A stretch of DNA of 64,000 bases from Castellaniella sp049650445 (lineage in GTDB: Bacteria; Pseudomonadota; Gammaproteobacteria; Burkholderiales; Burkholderiaceae_B): NCBI RefSeq assembly GCF_049650445.1, contig NZ_JBASAD010000001.1, positions 39,012-103,011 on the forward strand. The letters run 5' to 3'. The notes beneath the pieces were generated by a model. It was not told the origin of the DNA and searched no databases. It saw only the letters and a program-made list of their open reading frames with translations. Positions 28,746-37,112 of the stretch are shown one piece after another. Both the position numbers and the translations under genes were made by a program. Position 1 is the stretch's first letter. Every line of letters starts with the position of its first letter.

Positions 28746-30125
28746 CTACCACGCGCCACGCTGCTCCGGAACGTATTTCACCAAGGTCAGCGCCAGAAGC
28801 CGGATGAGCGCCAGGATCGCATAGACCCACGCCAGGATCGCACCAGGATTGCTCTGATACGCCAGGGACGCCGCCACCATCGAGATCGTGGCGATGGAGC
28901 CGGTCTGCAGCGACAAGGTCCGCAGCGCCGCCAGCATTGATGATGACTCGGGTGCCAGTTGCAAGCCGGCATTGCGCATGGCCGGATTGATGGCACCGTT
29001 GCCCGCTCCGACCAGGAAGGCCGAGAAAGCCAGCCAGACATAGGGCGTGCCCGCCAGCGGCGGCAGCGCCAGGCCCACCAGCCCCACAATGCTGACCGCA
29101 CTGCCCACGTAGAGCGGCAAGTGATAGCCGGTGCGGCGCAGCAGCAGCACCGCCGTCAGCGAACAGATCATGGCCGCAGCCCCCTGGGCCGTGAGCAGCG
29201 TGCCCGATCCCACGGCATCGATACCGTACCGGCTGGTGGCGTACAAGGGCACCAGCGCCATGGCGCCTATCACGAAGCCGCTGAACACCATGTTCACCAG
29301 ATTCACGGCGCCGAAGTGGCGGCCGTAGATCAGTCGGGGCGCGATGAAGGGGGTGGCCGTACGACGGATGTGACGCAAGAAGCACAGCAGCGAGAGCACC
29401 GCCGTCAGCAGAAGCCCCAGGAATCCGAACACACTGTCGCCGGCCTGACGCTCGCCCAGGGCGGTGGCCGCCAGCATGCCCGACAGCAGGCTCAGGCCCA
29501 GCAGCACGAGCCCCAGCACGTCCATCTTGCGGCTGGCGCGATCCTCGGGCGGCGGATCGCGTGGGATGAAGCGCCAGGCCAGCAGAAAAATGGCCAGCCC
29601 GATGGGCACGTTCACATAGAACACGTCGCGCCAGGACGAATACGCGACGAAATATCCGCCGAAGATCGGGCCGATCATCGCGCCCACCGGAAAAATGCTG
29701 CCGAACAGGCTGACGTAGCGGTCACGCGCGGCGCCGAAGTGATCCACGATGATGCCGGTGGCCGTGGGGGTGAACCCCGCACCGCCTGCGGCCTGAATGG
29801 CCCGCAGCACGATCAGCAGATAGATGTTGTCGGCCATGCCGCAGCCGAACGAGGCCAGCGTGAATGCCAGCGTGGAGCCCATGAAGACCTTGCGGCGGCC
29901 GAAGCGTTCGGCCAGCTTGCCGCTGATGGGCAGCATCAGCACGAAACCGAAGGAATAGGCCGTGATGGTCAGGCTGGCCAGATTGATCGAGGTATCCAGC
30001 CCCTGCTGGATCGCATGCAAGGCCGTCGCCACGATGGTCGAATCGATCGACATCATGAGCAAGGCCATGGCGATGATGGCAAAGACAGTCTTGCGGCGCA
30101 CGGGCACCGTTGCGGCATGAGTCAT
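28746..30125 (-). CDS. MFS drug-resistance transporter (DHA2/EmrB type)
   Basis: A 459-residue hydrophobic protein with about 14 predicted membrane helices. It has the DHA2 start MSIDSTIVATALHAIQQGL, the loop motif GKLAERFGRRKVF and the antiporter motif QAAGGAGFTPTATG. Likely proton-coupled efflux of toxic organics. It follows glmS by 20 bp on the same strand and converges with the GGDEF-EAL gene. Confidence 0.88.
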   Translation of the reverse strand: MTHAATVPVRRKTVFAIIAMALLMMSIDSTIVATALHAIQQGLDTSINLASLTITAYSFGFVLMLPISGKLAERFGRRKVFMGSTLAFTLASFGCGMADNIYLLIVLRAIQAAGGAGFTPTATGIIVDHFGAARDRYVSLFGSIFPVGAMIGPIFGGYFVAYSSWRDVFYVNVPIGLAIFLLAWRFIPRDPPPEDRASRKMDVLGLVLLGLSLLSGMLAATALGERQAGDSVFGFLGLLLTAVLSLLCFLRHIRRTATPFIAPRLIYGRHFGAVNLVNMVFSGFVIGAMALVPLYATSRYGIDAVGSGTLLTAQGAAAMICSLTAVLLLRRTGYHLPLYVGSAVSIVGLVGLALPPLAGTPYVWLAFSAFLVGAGNGAINPAMRNAGLQLAPESSSMLAALRTLSLQTGSIATISMVAASLAYQSNPGAILAWVYAILALIRLLALTLVKYVPEQRGAW

Positions 30126-30145
30126 GCTGGGATCTGGAACGCCCC

Positions 30146-31978
30146 CTACTCCACCGTCACGCTCTTGGCCAGATTGCGCGGCTTGTCCACGTCCGTGCCG
30201 CGCGCGCAGGCGGTGTGATAGGCCAGAAGTTGCAGCGGCACCGTGTGCAGGATGGGCGACAGTTTCCCATAGTGCTCGGGCATGCGGATGACGTGCATGC
30301 CCTCGGCGCTGGAGATCTGGGAATCCGAGTCGGCGAAGACATACAGTTCACCGCCGCGCGCTCGGACTTCCTGCATATTGGACTTCAGCTTTTCCAGCAG
30401 TTCGTCGTGCGGCGCGATGGTGATGACGGGCATCGCATCGGTCACCAGGGCCAACGGGCCGTGCTTGAGCTCCCCGGCGGGATAGGCCTCGGCATGGATG
30501 TAGCTGATTTCCTTGAGCTTGAGCGCGCCTTCCAGGGCGATCGGGTAATGCATGCCACGCCCCAGGAACAAGGCGTTTTCCTTGCTGGCGAAGCGTTCGG
30601 CCCAGGCGATGATCTGCGGTTCCAGTGCCAGCACGGCGGACACGGCCGCCGGCAGGTGACGCAGGGACTTCACGGCCTGTTCCTCGGCCGCGGCGTCCAG
30701 GCGCCCGCGCGTCTGGGCCAGCGTCAGGGTGAGCAGGTACAGGGCGGTCAACTGGGTGGTGAAGGCCTTGGTCGAAGCCACGCCGATTTCCACCCCTGCG
30801 CGGGTGATGAAGGCCAGCTTGCATTCGCGCACCATGGCGCTGGTGGCCACGTTGCAGATGGTCAGGGTCTGGTCCATGCCCAGGCTGCGCGCGTGCTTCA
30901 GCGCGGCCAGGGTATCGGCGGTCTCGCCGGACTGCGAGATGGTCACCACCAGGGTGCGCGGATCGGGCACGCTGGTGCGGTAACGGTATTCGCTGGCGAT
31001 TTCGACATTGACGGGGATGCCGGCCAGGGACTCGATCCAGTAGCGCGCCGTCAAACCGGCGTAGTAGCTGGTGCCGCAGGCCAGGATCAGCACGCGGTCG
31101 ATGGACTGGAGCACGGCGTGCGCGCCGTCGCCGAACAGTTCCGGCATGATGGCGTCGATGTCCTGCAGAGTGTCGCCCACGGCGCGCGGCTGCTCGAAGA
31201 TTTCCTTCTGCATGAAATGGCGGTAGGGTCCGAGCTCGGCCTCGCCGGTATGGACCTGGACCGTGTGCACGGCCCGCTCCACGGCCCGGCCCTGGACGTC
31301 CGTCACCCAGATCCGCGCCAGTTGCAGGTCCACCACGTCGCCGTCCTCCAGGTACATGATCTGGTCGGTGGTGCCGGCCAGCGCCAGCGCATCGGACGCA
31401 AGGTAATTGCCGTCAGCCCCACGGCCGACGACCAGCGGCGAGCCCTGGCGCGCACCGACCACGCGGTGCGGCTCTTCGGCGCAAAACACGGCGATGGCAT
31501 AGGCGCCTGCCAGACGGCGAACGGCCTGCTGTACGGCGGCGTACAGATCGCCGTCGTACAGGTGGTCCACCAGATGGGCGATGACTTCGGTATCGGTCTG
31601 GCTCTGGAACACGTAGCCGACGGCCTGCAGTTCCGCGCGCAGCACGTCGTGGTTCTCGATGATGCCGTTGTGCACCAGCGCGATACGCGGCGCGCTCTGA
31701 TCCGGGCCGGAGAAATGGGGATGCGCGTTGCGCGTCAGCGGTGCGCCATGGGTGGCCCAGCGGGTATGGGCGATGCCGGTCAAGCCCTGGACGCCGTCCT
31801 GCGCAGCCTGAGCCACCAGCTCGGCCACCCGCTCGGTACTGCGCACCCGTTGCAAGCCGGTACCCGTGTGCACGGCCACACCGCAGGAGTCATAGCCCCG
31901 GTATTCCAGGCGGCGCAGACCTTCGAGCAGAACGGGAACGATGTTGTGCTGCGCCACGGCGCCGACGATGCCACACAT
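30146..31978 (-). CDS. glmS: Glucosamine-6-phosphate synthase GlmS
   Basis: A 610-residue enzyme. The processed N-terminus exposes catalytic Cys2 (MCGIVGAVAQ), glutaminase motifs RLEYRGYDSCG and HTRWATHG follow, then two SIS domains with ACGTSYYAGL and SQSGETADT, ending NLAKSVTVE. It makes glucosamine-6-phosphate from fructose-6-phosphate and glutamine for cell-wall synthesis. AGGAGAT lies just before the ATG. Confidence 0.97.
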   Translation of the reverse strand: MCGIVGAVAQHNIVPVLLEGLRRLEYRGYDSCGVAVHTGTGLQRVRSTERVAELVAQAAQDGVQGLTGIAHTRWATHGAPLTRNAHPHFSGPDQSAPRIALVHNGIIENHDVLRAELQAVGYVFQSQTDTEVIAHLVDHLYDGDLYAAVQQAVRRLAGAYAIAVFCAEEPHRVVGARQGSPLVVGRGADGNYLASDALALAGTTDQIMYLEDGDVVDLQLARIWVTDVQGRAVERAVHTVQVHTGEAELGPYRHFMQKEIFEQPRAVGDTLQDIDAIMPELFGDGAHAVLQSIDRVLILACGTSYYAGLTARYWIESLAGIPVNVEIASEYRYRTSVPDPRTLVVTISQSGETADTLAALKHARSLGMDQTLTICNVATSAMVRECKLAFITRAGVEIGVASTKAFTTQLTALYLLTLTLAQTRGRLDAAAEEQAVKSLRHLPAAVSAVLALEPQIIAWAERFASKENALFLGRGMHYPIALEGALKLKEISYIHAEAYPAGELKHGPLALVTDAMPVITIAPHDELLEKLKSNMQEVRARGGELYVFADSDSQISSAEGMHVIRMPEHYGKLSPILHTVPLQLLAYHTACARGTDVDKPRNLAKSVTVE

Positions 31979-32085
31979 AGGGATCTCCTGATTCGGGAAG
32001 AAGCGCCGCCGGACGCATATGCGTGGCCTGGTGGCGAGTCTGGCGGTGAAGGCCGCCCGGTTTTGCGCTATTGTGAACTGGAGGG

Positions 32086-32167
32086 ATAGAAATTTGATTT
32101 CTATTTTTAGATGATCATGAAATATGATTTCATGATCCTCGTTTTATGAAATAAAATTCCATAAAAC
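32086..32167. promoter_or_regulatory. Three evenly spaced palindromes between glmS and lrp-family gene
   Basis: Three related dyads: ATAGAAAT-TTG-ATTTCTAT (32086-32104), CATGAAAT-ATG-ATTTCATG inside a longer dyad (32113-32137), and TATGAAAT-AAA-ATTCCATA inside 32141-32167. All fit GAAAT-N3-ATTYC. Centres fall at 32095, 32125 and 32154, so spacing is 30 and 29 bp, close to three helical turns. They lie upstream of the Lrp-family gene, fitting cooperative wrapping by an Lrp-type multimer. Confidence 0.7.
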
Positions 32168-32250
32168 AACTGAAAATGAATTAAACAAGATCAATTCACC
32201 TCCATTCCACTCTTCCTTCCTCACACCTGTTGCGTTCCGGAAACATCCCC

Positions 32251-32730
32251 ATGCCTACGATCGAACTCGACGACCTGGACCGCCGCATCCTGGACCTCCT
32301 GCAACAGGATGGTGCCCTGAGCAACCAGGATCTGGCCGCGCACGTGCACGCCTCGCCACCGACCTGCCTGCGGCGGGTACGCCGCCTGACGAAGGCAGGC
32401 ATCATCCAGCGGCGGGTGGCGATCCTGGACCCCGCCTTGATGGGCGCAGCCCTGACGGTCCTGATCGAAGTCACGCTGGACGCCCAGGCGGCCGCACAGG
32501 CCGACGCCTTCGAGGCTCAGTTACTGGCCGAACCGGCCATCCAGCAATGCTACCGGGTCAGCAGCGGGCCGGATTTCGTGCTGGTGGCGCTGGTGGCGGA
32601 CATGGCGGCCTACCAGGCCCTGGCGCTGCGCTGCCTGACGGGCGACCCGCGCGTGCGCAACGTGCGCAGCTTCTTTGCCACGCGGCGCAGCAAGTTCTGC
32701 ACGGCCATTCCAATCCACCACACCCCATGA
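32251..32730 (+). CDS. Lrp/AsnC-family transcriptional regulator
   Basis: A 159-residue Lrp-type regulator. The N-terminal HTH contains LDDLDRRILDLLQQDGALSN and SPPTCLRRVRRLTKAGII; the C-terminal RAM domain (about residues 70-150) includes CYRVSSGPDFVLVALV. Diverges from glmS over 272 bp carrying three matching palindromes, which suggests autoregulation. The ligand, usually an amino acid, is unknown. Confidence 0.9.
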   Translation: MPTIELDDLDRRILDLLQQDGALSNQDLAAHVHASPPTCLRRVRRLTKAGIIQRRVAILDPALMGAALTVLIEVTLDAQAAAQADAFEAQLLAEPAIQQCYRVSSGPDFVLVALVADMAAYQALALRCLTGDPRVRNVRSFFATRRSKFCTAIPIHHTP

Positions 32731-32819
32731 TCGGCACGGTTCCAGCCGGGAGCCTCTGAACACGTTCCCGCGCTGCGCGCCAGAGATACCACGCCCCAAA
32801 GACGCCACGCGCTGGGGAG

Positions 32820-32848
32820 TTGACCGCGCGCGTTCGGGTTTTTATACT
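32820..32848 (+). promoter_or_regulatory. Sigma-70-like promoter of TetR-family gene
   Basis: TTGACC (32820-32825), a 17-bp spacer and TATACT (32843-32848). The expected transcription start, near 32855, falls at the edge of the palindromic operator, so repressor binding would block initiation. Confidence 0.75.
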
Positions 32849-32853
32849 GGCTT

Positions 32854-32881
32854 AATACTTACCGACCGGTCGGTAAGTATT
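32854..32881. promoter_or_regulatory. TetR-type operator, 28-bp perfect palindrome
   Basis: Perfect dyad centred on ACCGACCGGTCGGT, extending to AATACTT on the left and AAGTATT on the right, 28 bp in all. It begins 5 bp after the -10 hexamer and ends 19 bp before the GTG of the TetR gene: the arrangement of an autorepressor. Confidence 0.85.
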
Positions 32882-32900
32882 TATACGGAACCAGTTCCCT

Positions 32901-33602
32901 GTGACCACCCAAGCCAGATCAGCCTCTCCAAAACGGGCAGGACGACCGCCCCTGACAGAGAATCCGCGTCACCGCATCCTCTCGATCGCAGCGGAAATGT
33001 TCGCCCAGAAAGGCTACGAATCCAGCTCTCTGGGCGAACTCGCATCCGCCATGGGCATCTCCAAGGCTGCGATCTATCACTACTTCTCGACCAAGCAGGA
33101 CATCTACGACGCCATCATCCTGGAGGTCCTGAACGGACTGGTGCAAGCCGTGACCGTCCAGGTCGCCCGGGAACAGACGGCCGCCGGCCAACTGCGCTCC
33201 TTCATGGTGGCGCATGCACGCTATTTCGAAACGCACCACAATGAATTCGTCGCCATGCTGATCGGGTTCAGCGGCATGACCGCCGCCGAATACAAGCAAG
33301 AGGCGGTACGCCTGCGCGACGAGTACGAGCAGATGCTCCGGGACATCGTCGATCAGGGGGTGCGCAGCGGTTCCTTCGGTCAGGCCGACACTGCCGTGAC
33401 CACCCGCTGCGTCCTTTCGATGCTGAACTGGATGGCGCGCTGGTTCAAGCCGGGCGCCGGTGCCAGCGCCGAAAACATTGCACTGGAGTATTTCAACCTG
33501 CTGATGCGTGGCCTGGAGCCCAGAGTTCCGACCTCCATCCATGCCGGACCAGGTCATACGCAACCCGGTCACCCATCCGAAGTTTCACCCAGTGAAGGCT
33601 GA
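32901..33602 (+). CDS. TetR-family transcriptional regulator
   Basis: A 233-residue TetR regulator. The HTH spans about residues 25-70 with LGELASAMGISKAAIYHYFSTK, and a helical ligand domain follows containing TCVLSMLNWM-like TRCVLSMLNWMARWFKPG. That pattern is common in regulators of acyl-CoA metabolism (established for relatives such as FadR/KstR2-type proteins; assignment here is inference). GTG start; the promoter carries a 28-bp palindrome. Next gene, 69 bp on, is a crotonase it may control. Confidence 0.87.
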   Translation: MTTQARSASPKRAGRPPLTENPRHRILSIAAEMFAQKGYESSSLGELASAMGISKAAIYHYFSTKQDIYDAIILEVLNGLVQAVTVQVAREQTAAGQLRSFMVAHARYFETHHNEFVAMLIGFSGMTAAEYKQEAVRLRDEYEQMLRDIVDQGVRSGSFGQADTAVTTRCVLSMLNWMARWFKPGAGASAENIALEYFNLLMRGLEPRVPTSIHAGPGHTQPGHPSEVSPSEG

Positions 33603-33671
33603 GACGCTGACACACCTCGGCCCTCACGGATTCAACCCATCATCGCCCCCCTCTGACCTACTGGAGCAACC

Positions 33672-34487
33672 ATGTCTCAGAACACCCGATATTCAGGTTA
33701 TACCAACATCACGTTCGACACCCCGGCGCCGCACGTGCTCCGGCTGACGCTGAACAAACCCGACACCCTCAACTCGCTGGACGCCCTGGGCCATCGCGAA
33801 CTGGCCGAGGTCTGGAAGGAGATCGATACGGACCCCGACGTCAGCGCCGTCATCCTGTGCGGCGCGGGCCGTGGCTTCTCGGCGGGCGGCGACTTCGACA
33901 TGATCCAGGAAATGATGGATCACCATGATGCGCGCGCGCGCATCTGGCGCGAGGCACGCGACCTGGTCTACAACATCATCGATTGCTCCAAGCCGATCGT
34001 CTCGGCCATCCACGGCCCGGCGGTAGGGGCCGGCCTCGTGGCGGCGCTGCTGTCGGACATCTCCATTGCAGCGAACAACGCCAAGATCGTCGACGGCCAC
34101 ACGCGCCTGGGCGTGGCGGCCGGCGACCACGCTGCGATCATCTGGCCCCTGCTGTGCGGCATGGCCAAGGCCAAGTACTACCTCATGCTGTGCGAACCCC
34201 TGACGGGCCAGAAGGCGGAGGAAATCGGCCTGATCTCTCTGGCCGTGGACGAGTCCGAGGTGCAGGACAAGGCACTGGAAGTGGCCAAGAAACTGGCGGC
34301 CGGCGCCCCCTCGGCGATCCGCTGGACGAAGTACGCGCTGAACAACTGGCTGCGCCAGGCGGGTCCGATCTTCGATACCTCGCTGGCCCTTGAAATGCTG
34401 GGCTTCGCCGGTCCTGAGGTCAAGGAAGGCCTGCTGTCGCTCCAAGAACGCCGCAAACCGGTGTTTTCGCAGTCTTCCGTCATCTGA
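33672..34487 (+). CDS. Crotonase-superfamily protein lacking both hydratase glutamates
   Basis: A 271-residue crotonase-fold protein with the oxyanion-hole region CGAGRGFSAGGDF. At the positions of the two catalytic Glu of enoyl-CoA hydratase it has V123 and H143, and D152 follows in GVAAGDHAAI. So simple hydratase chemistry is doubtful. An H-x8-D pair at this place recalls the C-C bond hydrolases of the superfamily such as 6-oxocamphor hydrolase (established knowledge; equivalence is inference). It may be a ring-cleaving hydrolase for the adjacent alicyclic-acid-like pathway. Confidence 0.75.
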   Translation: MSQNTRYSGYTNITFDTPAPHVLRLTLNKPDTLNSLDALGHRELAEVWKEIDTDPDVSAVILCGAGRGFSAGGDFDMIQEMMDHHDARARIWREARDLVYNIIDCSKPIVSAIHGPAVGAGLVAALLSDISIAANNAKIVDGHTRLGVAAGDHAAIIWPLLCGMAKAKYYLMLCEPLTGQKAEEIGLISLAVDESEVQDKALEVAKKLAAGAPSAIRWTKYALNNWLRQAGPIFDTSLALEMLGFAGPEVKEGLLSLQERRKPVFSQSSVI

Positions 34488-34496
34488 CCCCATACG

Positions 34497-34526
34497 AAAA
34501 GGGCCTCCGGAAATCCGGAGGCCCTT
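34497..34526. terminator. Hairpin terminator between convergent crotonase and thiolase genes
   Basis: Inverted repeat GGGCCTCCGGA (34501-34511) / TCCGGAGGCCC (34514-34524), flanked by AAAA on the left and TT on the right. On the minus strand it is followed by TTTT, so it should end the leftward thiolase operon and probably also the crotonase transcript. Confidence 0.85.
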
Positions 34527-34552
34527 CTGGCGGAAAACGCGGGGCTGTCGAA

Positions 34553-35758
34553 TCAGACCCGTTCCAGCACGACCGCGATCCCCTGCCCTACGCCGATGCA
34601 CATGGTCACCAGCGCATAGCGACCTGCATCCGCCTCCAGCCGGTTGACGGCCGTCGTCACCAGACGCGCGCCACTGGCCCCCAGAGGGTGACCCAGGGCG
34701 ATAGCACCGCCCCACGCATTCACGCGCGCATCATCATCCGCCAGACCCAGCATGCGCAATACGGCCAGGCCCTGTGCGGCAAAGGCCTCGTTCAGTTCGA
34801 TCACGTCCATCTGCGCCAGGCTCAGGCCGGTCTGGGCCAGGACCTTCTGGGTGGCCGGTGCCGGGCCGATCCCCATGACCCGGGGCGCCACCCCGGCACA
34901 CGCCATCCCGACCACCCGCGCCCGAGGGGTCAGGCCAAACCGGCTCGCCTGCGCCTCGTCGGCCAGCAGCAGCGCGCACGCGCCATCATTGACACCGCTG
35001 GCATTGCCGGCGGTGACGGTGCCATCGGGACGCACGACGCCTTTGAGCCTGGCCAAGGACTCCAGGCTGGTGGACCGTGGGTGCTCGTCTTTTTCCACCG
35101 CAATCGGATCGCCTTTGCGCTGCGGCACCAGGACGGGGGTGATTTCCCGGGCCAGATGCCCGGCGGCCTGAGCGGCCAACGCCTTTTCCTGACTGGCCAG
35201 CGCCATGCGATCCTGCGCCTCGCGCTCGATCCCGTACTCGGTGGCGACGTTTTCCGCCGTCTCGGGCATGGAATCGACCCCGTACCGCGCTTTCATGAGC
35301 GGATTGATGAAACGCCAACCGATCGTCGTATCGTAGACAGCGTTGTCGCGTGAGAAAGCGCTGGCGGCCTTGGGCATCACGAACGGCGCCCGGCTCATGC
35401 TCTCGACGCCACCCGCAATCATCAGACCGGCTTCACCGGCCTTGATCGCCCGCGCCGCCGTGCCCACCGCATCCAGTCCGGAGCCGCAGAGTCGATTGAT
35501 CGTGGCGCCAGGCACTGACAAGGGCAAGCCGGCCAGCAGGGCGGCCATGCGCGCCACATTGCGATTATCCTCGCCCGCCTGGTTGGCGCAGCCCAGCAGC
35601 ACGTCGGCCAGAGATTCCCAATCGACACCGGGATGACGCGCCATGAGGGCGCGCAGCGGCACCGCCGCCAGATCATCCGCCCGCACAGAAGACAGCGTGC
35701 CGCCATACCGGCCAAAAGGGGTCCGCACCGCATCACAAATGAAAGCCTGACCACTCAT
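34553..35758 (-). CDS. Acetyl-CoA acyltransferase (3-oxoadipyl-CoA thiolase type)
   Basis: A 401-residue thiolase closely resembling the paaJ product at 14720-15943. It has Cys in NRLCGSGLDA, His in GGAIALGHPLGASGAR and CIGVGQGIAVV near the end. GGGGGT lies 8 bases before the ATG at 35758; ATGs at 35764 and 35776 are alternatives. Third gene of the acyl-CoA dehydrogenase operon; it should release acetyl-CoA from a 3-oxoacyl-CoA, perhaps 3-oxoadipyl- or 3-oxopimeloyl-CoA. Confidence 0.9.
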   Translation of the reverse strand: MSGQAFICDAVRTPFGRYGGTLSSVRADDLAAVPLRALMARHPGVDWESLADVLLGCANQAGEDNRNVARMAALLAGLPLSVPGATINRLCGSGLDAVGTAARAIKAGEAGLMIAGGVESMSRAPFVMPKAASAFSRDNAVYDTTIGWRFINPLMKARYGVDSMPETAENVATEYGIEREAQDRMALASQEKALAAQAAGHLAREITPVLVPQRKGDPIAVEKDEHPRSTSLESLARLKGVVRPDGTVTAGNASGVNDGACALLLADEAQASRFGLTPRARVVGMACAGVAPRVMGIGPAPATQKVLAQTGLSLAQMDVIELNEAFAAQGLAVLRMLGLADDDARVNAWGGAIALGHPLGASGARLVTTAVNRLEADAGRYALVTMCIGVGQGIAVVLERV

Positions 35759-35779
35759 ATTCATACCCCCAGACATTGT

Positions 35780-37075
35780 TCAATCATTCGAGAGGACGGA
35801 AAGGTCGGCACGCACGAATCCGTGCCCGGTCGATTCCCCCAGCGCGCGCAGATCGGTCTCCAGGCGATCGGCCGCCTGCTGCCTCGCCCAGAACACCGGA
35901 CCGCCGAGCTTCTTCGGAAACCCATAACCGTCAACCAGCACCGCATCGACGTCTCCTGGCCGGAGCGCCACGCCCTGCGCCAGCAACAAGGCGGCCTCAT
36001 TGACCATCGCCAGCAATGCACGGCGTTGAATGACTTCCGGAGCCAGCGGACGGCGCACGATTCCGCGTTGAGCGCTGGCCTGTTCGATCAGGCCCCGCAC
36101 CACGGCATCCGTGGAGGACACCGCCTGCCCGTCCGCATAGACGTAATAGCCAGCGCCGGCCTTGCGGCCCAGACGGCCCTGTTCGCATAAATGGTCCAGA
36201 ATCGAGACGTAGCGTTCATCCGGATGGCGCGTAGCCGCCTGCGCGCGACGCATGCGCCAGGCGATATCCAGGCCGGACAGATCGGCGACGGCAAACGGCC
36301 CCATGGCAAAACCCAGCGCCGTCAACGCCTGGTCCACGTCTTCCGGCCAGGCGCCGTCTTCCAGCATGAACTCGCATTCACGACGATAGGCGTTGTAGAT
36401 CCGGTTGCCGATGAAGCCGAACGCATTGCTCGCCAATACCGTGGTTTTCCCGAGCCTGGTCCCAAGAGCCATACCGGTGGCCAGGGCGACGGAGGACGTC
36501 TGCGCCGCCCGCACCACTTCGAGCAGCTTCATGACGTGCGCCGGACTGAAAAAATGCAAGCCCAGGACATCCTGGGGACGCCGCGTCACGCGCGCGATCT
36601 CATCGACATCCAGGTAGGACGTATTGCTGGCCAATATCGCGCCGGGGCGCGCCGAGGCGTCGATCTGGCGAAAGACATCCTGCTTGACCGCAAGATCCTC
36701 ATAGACGGCTTCGATCACGAGATCCACGTCGGCAAGACAGCCCCAATCCGGGGTGGCAGCCAGCACGGACTGACGCCGTGCGGCTAATTCGCCCGTCATT
36801 TTCCCCGTCGAAACCCGGCGCTCGTAGTGTTGGGCGATACGCAACCGCCCCTGCTCGACCGCCGGACCATTCTGGTCGAGCAAAACGACCGCCACGTCGG
36901 CCTCGAGCAAGGCTATGGCGATCCCCACCCCCATGGTACCGGCACCGATGACTGCGGCGCGGCGGATCTCGATCGGCTCGGCTCGCAAGGCCTCGGGGAG
37001 CTGGCTTGCCTGACGCCGGGCGGCGGCCAGATATTCCAGGGCCTGCGCCCCATCGTCAGGATAAGTAGAGGTCAT
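35780..37075 (-). CDS. 3-hydroxyacyl-CoA dehydrogenase
   Basis: A 431-residue NAD-dependent enzyme resembling the dehydrogenase half of FadB/FadJ without the crotonase half. The Rossmann motif is GAGTMGVGIAIALLEADV, the catalytic His lies in GLHFFSPAHVMKLLEVV, and two C-terminal domains follow (NAFGFIGNRIYNAYRREC; GYGFPKKLGGPVFW). It lies 37 bp after the acyl-CoA dehydrogenase gene. GTG-ATG at 37078/37075; I prefer the ATG. Confidence 0.9.
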   Translation of the reverse strand: MTSTYPDDGAQALEYLAAARRQASQLPEALRAEPIEIRRAAVIGAGTMGVGIAIALLEADVAVVLLDQNGPAVEQGRLRIAQHYERRVSTGKMTGELAARRQSVLAATPDWGCLADVDLVIEAVYEDLAVKQDVFRQIDASARPGAILASNTSYLDVDEIARVTRRPQDVLGLHFFSPAHVMKLLEVVRAAQTSSVALATGMALGTRLGKTTVLASNAFGFIGNRIYNAYRRECEFMLEDGAWPEDVDQALTALGFAMGPFAVADLSGLDIAWRMRRAQAATRHPDERYVSILDHLCEQGRLGRKAGAGYYVYADGQAVSSTDAVVRGLIEQASAQRGIVRRPLAPEVIQRRALLAMVNEAALLLAQGVALRPGDVDAVLVDGYGFPKKLGGPVFWARQQAADRLETDLRALGESTGHGFVRADLSVLSND

Positions 37076-37112
37076 CACGAAAATCAGATCCCATGTGAAA
37101 AAGAGCGGATAC

